Positions 60,761 through 64,000 of a stretch of DNA of 64,000 nt are shown here, piece by piece. The DNA lies in the NCBI GenBank assembly GCA_900542295.1, contig UQNJ01000004.1, positions 84,227 through 148,226 of the forward strand, written 5' to 3'. How positions within the stretch are numbered: position 1 is the stretch's first letter; each line of letters opens with the position of its first letter. The position numbers were made by a program, and so were the translations under genes. The stretch comes from an uncultured Eubacteriales bacterium. Lineage in GTDB: Bacteria > Bacillota > Clostridia > Peptostreptococcales > Anaerovoracaceae. The notes under the pieces are model-generated. The model worked only from the letters and a program-made list of their open reading frames with translations. It was not told the DNA's origin and did no database searches.

Positions 60761-60768
60761 ATCTTTGG

Positions 60769-62019
60769 TTATTTAAGATGCTTAGATATTAAGTCTATAA
60801 AGACCGGTATGTATTCGGATTTAGGGAAAATGGCTCTTGCCATTGTTTTGTTTCCTCCGCCTTTTCCCCCGTAAATGGAAGCGTTTTCTTTTACCAATTT
60901 GCCACAGTCTGGAGTATCCTTGCTCTTAGATGCGCAGAGAAAGACGGTATTGGTTGGATTGTGTACCAAGAATACAATTTTTGGAATGGATTCACTTATT
61001 TCTCGTGCGATAGAAGACAAATCATCAGGTGAAAGCAGGTTGTATTCTTTGAAGAGAAGATTTTCCGAACAAGGCTCTTTAGAAAGAACAGCTGATTTCA
61101 GTTCTGCCTTGATTGAAGATACTTCACGCAAAATCACTTCTTTTTTTAGCATGTGAAGGCTGTTTCTGATTTCTTGATTTTTTGTCTGCTGAGACTTGAA
61201 TTTATCAATTAAATCACCTTCACCGGCTGACAGACTGTTTGCAAGAGCAGTCATAGTATCATACTGATAGCTCATTTTTTTGAATGCTCTCTTACCTGCT
61301 TCAAAATATATTCTGAACATACCCTTGTTACTTTCGATTTTGTATATTTTTATAAGACCTACCTGCCCTGCGGTTGCCGGATGAGTTCCGCAGCATGCAA
61401 CGCAGTCTGCAGGATTATCAACGGAACCGACACATACGATTGATATATCTTTCTCCAGTGTAAGAGCTTTTCTTAACGGAAGGTTTTCTGCTTCTTTTTT
61501 TGTATCAAAATGGCGGGTTATTACAGGAAGGTTATTCCAGATGACCTCGTTAGCGGCTAATTCTGCATGTTTGGCCATTTCCCATGTAATCTTGTTAAAT
61601 TCAGGCATTTCTTCAAGGCTTATATCTATTGTCATATAGTCGTCACCCATATGAAAACCACGGTTGACGCCGCCGAACTCCCTGAAAAATATGCCGCTTA
61701 GTATATGTTCGCCGCAATGGCGCTGCATATTGTCAAAACGATGTTCCCAATCGATGGAAAGACTGACCGCATCACCGGCTTTAAGGTCTTCGGCAGAGCA
61801 GGCAAGCTGATGATAAATATCGTTGTCATATTCATAGACATCAACTACATCTATGTCTGATATACGACCCATGTCACAGCTTTGTCCGCCCCCTGTCGGG
61901 AAAAATATCGTCTGATCAAGAGTAATCAGCGTCTTATCGTCTATTTGCGAAACGGAAGTTACCTTGGCTGAACATTCTTTAAGGTAAACATTTTCTTTGA
62001 ATAATCGTTTAACTTTCAT
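60769..62019 (-). CDS. AlaX-like alanyl-tRNA editing protein with DHHA1 domain
   Basis: 416 residues. The N-terminal part matches the second domain of AlaRS (FFPTGGGQSCDMG). The zinc-binding editing motif HCGEH is followed by CCGTHP. The C-terminal third is a DHHA1 domain ending in YGGKGGGNKTMARAIF. This is the long AlaX type that hydrolyses Ser- or Gly-tRNA-Ala in trans. The catalytic synthetase domain is absent, as expected. A GGAGAGAG site precedes the ATG. Confidence 0.92.
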   Translation of the reverse strand: MKVKRLFKENVYLKECSAKVTSVSQIDDKTLITLDQTIFFPTGGGQSCDMGRISDIDVVDVYEYDNDIYHQLACSAEDLKAGDAVSLSIDWEHRFDNMQRHCGEHILSGIFFREFGGVNRGFHMGDDYMTIDISLEEMPEFNKITWEMAKHAELAANEVIWNNLPVITRHFDTKKEAENLPLRKALTLEKDISIVCVGSVDNPADCVACCGTHPATAGQVGLIKIYKIESNKGMFRIYFEAGKRAFKKMSYQYDTMTALANSLSAGEGDLIDKFKSQQTKNQEIRNSLHMLKKEVILREVSSIKAELKSAVLSKEPCSENLLFKEYNLLSPDDLSSIAREISESIPKIVFLVHNPTNTVFLCASKSKDTPDCGKLVKENASIYGGKGGGNKTMARAIFPKSEYIPVFIDLISKHLK

Positions 62020-62176
62020 GTTGCGAAACTCTCTCTCCGGTTTTTAAATTTGTTGGTATTTCTTATTGTAGTTTTTTTTGGTAAAAAAGTCAATCACCGC
62101 AGTATTATGCAAAAATGACATATCGTACAAGTTACTTTGCGTATGATAAAATGGGAATTTCATAAGGGAGGGGATT

Positions 62177-62968
62177 ATGAAGCGATTGAAATTGGTGATC
62201 GGAACAGTATTTACATTAAGCATATTGTTTTGCAGTGCAGTTTTATGGAACGCAGATATAAACAGAGACAGCAGTAAAACCGAGATATCGTCTGCTGCAA
62301 ATGTAAAATACGGAGAAGAGCCGGTAATTGTGATAGATGCAGGACATGGAGGAGTGGATACAGGCGCATCCGGCGATGACGGAACATCGGAAAAGGATAT
62401 AAATCTTGCAATAGCCTTAGAGTTAAAGAAGATTATTGAGGAATACCCTGTGAAAGTTGTTTTGACGAGAGAAGACGGAGAAGAACTTCTTGAAGGATAC
62501 GATGGCAGCGGTGGAAGGAAACGCTTTGACATGGAAAATCGCAAGAAAATTATAGACAGCAGTATGCCTACCGTTACGGTTTCCGTACACCTAAACAGTT
62601 TTCCGGCAGATGAGTCGGTATGCGGAGCACAAGTTTTTTATCCTGAGAGTCAGGATAAAAACACAGGCGAAATTTCCGAGAGATTTGCAGATTGTGTTCA
62701 GAAAAAGCTTAACGATATGAATCCGCAAAACGGAGATAAGGAGCCTATGACAAAAAACGACATATTTCTGTTTAAAAATATAGATACTCCGATTATTCTT
62801 GTTGAGTGTGGCTTTTTATCAAACATTGAAGAGCGAAACAAGTTGAAAACGACCGAATATCAGAGAACTCTGGCTGAGAGTGTATGGGCGGGATTAAACG
62901 AAAATTTGGCCCTTGAAAAGCATGAGAGTAATGAAATAGTAGATAGTGCGAACAAGGATAAAAAATAG
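62177..62968 (+). CDS. N-acetylmuramoyl-L-alanine amidase (Amidase_3, CwlD-like)
   Basis: 263 residues. An N-terminal signal or anchor segment (residues 5-24) precedes the zinc amidase domain: VIDAGHGGVDTG (His ligand), SEKDINLAIAL (Glu ligand), SVHLNSF (His ligand) and ILVECGFLSNIEER (catalytic Glu). It cleaves the MurNAc-L-Ala bond. Size and layout match CwlD, which makes muramic-delta-lactam in spores, but no gerD or other spore gene is adjacent. The AGGGAGGGG site is strong. Confidence 0.92.
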   Translation: MKRLKLVIGTVFTLSILFCSAVLWNADINRDSSKTEISSAANVKYGEEPVIVIDAGHGGVDTGASGDDGTSEKDINLAIALELKKIIEEYPVKVVLTREDGEELLEGYDGSGGRKRFDMENRKKIIDSSMPTVTVSVHLNSFPADESVCGAQVFYPESQDKNTGEISERFADCVQKKLNDMNPQNGDKEPMTKNDIFLFKNIDTPIILVECGFLSNIEERNKLKTTEYQRTLAESVWAGLNENLALEKHESNEIVDSANKDKK

Positions 62969-62978
62969 ATAAAAAAAC

Positions 62979-63110
62979 TGTGGATAACTTTCTGTTGACA
63001 AATTTCAAAAAGCGTATACATGTTGAAAAATCAACAAAAATAGAGAAATGAGTTATCCACAGGCACATGTTGACAAAATTGTATACGATTCCGCATCCCC
63101 CTGTGGATAA
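62979..63110. promoter_or_regulatory. cluster of three perfect DnaA boxes
   Basis: TTATCCACA or its complement occurs at 62979-62987 (minus), 63053-63061 (plus) and 63102-63110 (minus) within 132 bases of non-coding DNA. Several TGTTGAAAA- and TGTTGACAA-like sequences lie between and after them, followed by an AT-rich stretch to 63240. The 287-base gap between the amidase and the next gene holds nothing else. It may be a DnaA-binding regulatory or titration site, or part of a replication origin. Flanking gene orientation does not show the divergence expected at oriC. Confidence 0.65.
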
Positions 63111-63256
63111 TGTCTATAGATGTTGGAAAATAAAGGACTGCATTATGTTGAAAAGTTTTTGATAACTTAAGAACAATAGTTGACATAAAACGACAAAATG
63201 TTACAATATACTCAAGAATTCAACAATGTAAAAATGGGATAATAGGAGGAGAAAAA

Positions 63257-63883
63257 ATGGGGTATCCATATTATACTTATAGCTATAACTATGTGCTTGG
63301 ACAGGCGCCGGGTATTATAATAGCTGTTTTGGCGGTAATTATATTAGCAGTAGTTTTGAACTTTACATTTTTGTCTAAAAAGAATGAGGGAAAGTATACG
63401 GGATTTTTAGGCAAGCTGTATAATTTTCTGTGCTTCAATAAATTCTATCTTGAAGAAATCCTGAAACTTTTATATGTGGTTTCCGCAGCGGTAATAACTC
63501 TGATAGGACTGTTTACTCTGTTTTTCGCTAATTTCATTGCAGGTCTTATATTTATTGTATGCGGAAATATAGTTATACGAATTATATACGAATTATCCAT
63601 GATGTTTATTATTTTGTGCAGAAAAACTGTTTCCGTGGACAAGAAACTGGATAAAATTTCAAAATTTTACGGAGACGATTTTGATGATGATCCTGCTGAG
63701 CCTGAAAATGAAGCAGCAGAAGTTTTTGAAAAAGAAGGGTGCTCGGCAGAAGTGCCTGACGAGAGAGAGACTGATGATGTAGGGTGCGATTGCGAATGCG
63801 AGGAGTGCAGCTGCTGTGCAGGTGAGCCGGATGAGAGTATAAAAGAAGATGAGGGAGAACAGATTAACACTTCCGACAGGTAG
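63257..63883 (+). CDS. membrane protein with acidic, Cys-rich C-terminal tail
   Basis: 208 residues behind AGGAGGAG. Three membrane segments (about 17-37, 70-92, 95-118) follow a Tyr-rich start (GYPYYTYSYNY). The last 70 residues are strongly acidic and contain CDCECEECSCC, with eight Cys in total in the tail, suggesting metal binding or a disulfide knot. The family is unknown to me, though a DUF4282-type pattern is possible from the membrane part. It stands next to the DnaA-box cluster, from which it may be transcribed. Confidence 0.72.
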   Translation: MGYPYYTYSYNYVLGQAPGIIIAVLAVIILAVVLNFTFLSKKNEGKYTGFLGKLYNFLCFNKFYLEEILKLLYVVSAAVITLIGLFTLFFANFIAGLIFIVCGNIVIRIIYELSMMFIILCRKTVSVDKKLDKISKFYGDDFDDDPAEPENEAAEVFEKEGCSAEVPDERETDDVGCDCECEECSCCAGEPDESIKEDEGEQINTSDR

Positions 63884-63972
63884 TGATTGAGAATTTATAT
63901 AATAAATAATGAAATTAAAAAAGGAGCTTCATGATAAATTGATGTAGGCCTATAGGACAAAAAGAGTTGGTG

Positions 63973-63999
63973 GTACCCTAGTCCCAATAACTAGGGTAC
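63973..63999. repeat. inverted repeat cut by the window end
   Basis: GTACCCTAGT (63973-63982) and ACTAGGGTAC (63990-63999) pair perfectly around a 7-base loop. What follows is not visible, so role and full extent are unknown. Confidence 0.5.
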
Positions 64000-64000
64000 T

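Noticed and set aside
62979..63240. Firm call of the chromosomal replication origin
   Set aside because: The DnaA boxes are convincing, but dnaA, rpmH and gyrase genes are absent and gene orientation is not divergent, so I kept it as a DnaA-box cluster only.

Overview
The window looks like chromosomal DNA of an anaerobic, amino-acid-fermenting member of the Clostridia. The evidence is a moderately AT-rich sequence, strong AGGAGG-type ribosome binding sites, desulfoferrodoxin, a TM1266-type hydrogenase-associated regulator, sporulation-type wall hydrolases, and a nearly complete lysine-to-butyrate/acetate fermentation cluster. A family such as Anaerovoracaceae or another Peptostreptococcales group would fit, but this is inferred from gene content only.

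Layout. 1-7 kb holds housekeeping genes: a partial VanY-like carboxypeptidase, glnS, an AIM24-like protein, prepilin peptidase, yhbY, truA, dCMP deaminase and a WecA/TagO-type transferase. 6.7-12 kb holds a TM1266-like regulator, a NitT/TauT-like ABC importer whose permease and ATPase are fused, and a Tet(M)-like GTPase fused to a YacP-like NYN domain. 12-15.2 kb holds pstS (circularly permuted type), pstC and pstA without pstB, then superoxide reductase. 15.4-20.2 kb holds an ABC exporter operon ending in a frameshifted gene, followed by a membrane-anchored protein behind a promoter whose spacer contains ten G residues. 20.3-30.4 kb holds PhzF, a J-like membrane protein, mtnA, a DMT transporter, scpAB, a DacF-like carboxypeptidase, a PyrK-like flavoprotein, a lipoprotein, an FAD oxidoreductase and rluB. 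30.4-33.4 kb is a pantothenate operon (a DUF2520-type reductase gene, panB, panC, panD) on the minus strand. 33.4-37.8 kb is an AT-rich accessory island with a small secreted peptide, a MacB/FtsX-like permease, a VanZ-like protein, a broken secreted-protein gene and a small membrane protein, closed by a GC-rich tandem repeat.

37.8-51 kb is the lysine fermentation cluster. It has kal (minus strand), a sigma-54 activator, two tandem kdd genes, kamA, kamB, kamC, kamD, kamE, atoD and atoA. Near-perfect -24/-12 promoters precede kal and kdd. Three copies of an 18-bp motif (GTGAAM-N6-CGGTTC) flank the activator gene and are probably its enhancer sites. The activator's N-terminal half is a degenerate copy of the Kdd enzyme itself, so it probably senses a pathway intermediate. 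The kce cleavage-enzyme gene is not in the window.

51-59.4 kb holds a second sigma-54 activator, divergent from a sigma-54-promoter-driven operon: SDR dehydrogenase, NhaC-type antiporter, deacetylase/cyclic-amidase-like hydrolase, YtcJ-like amidohydrolase and AspT-like exchanger. I read it as a catabolic operon for an unidentified amide or acyl-amino compound. 59.6-64 kb holds a G5/3D wall protein, an AlaX-like tRNA-editing protein, a CwlD-like amidase, a cluster of three perfect DnaA boxes, and a membrane protein with a cysteine-rich acidic tail. No tRNA, rRNA, IS element or CRISPR array was recognised.
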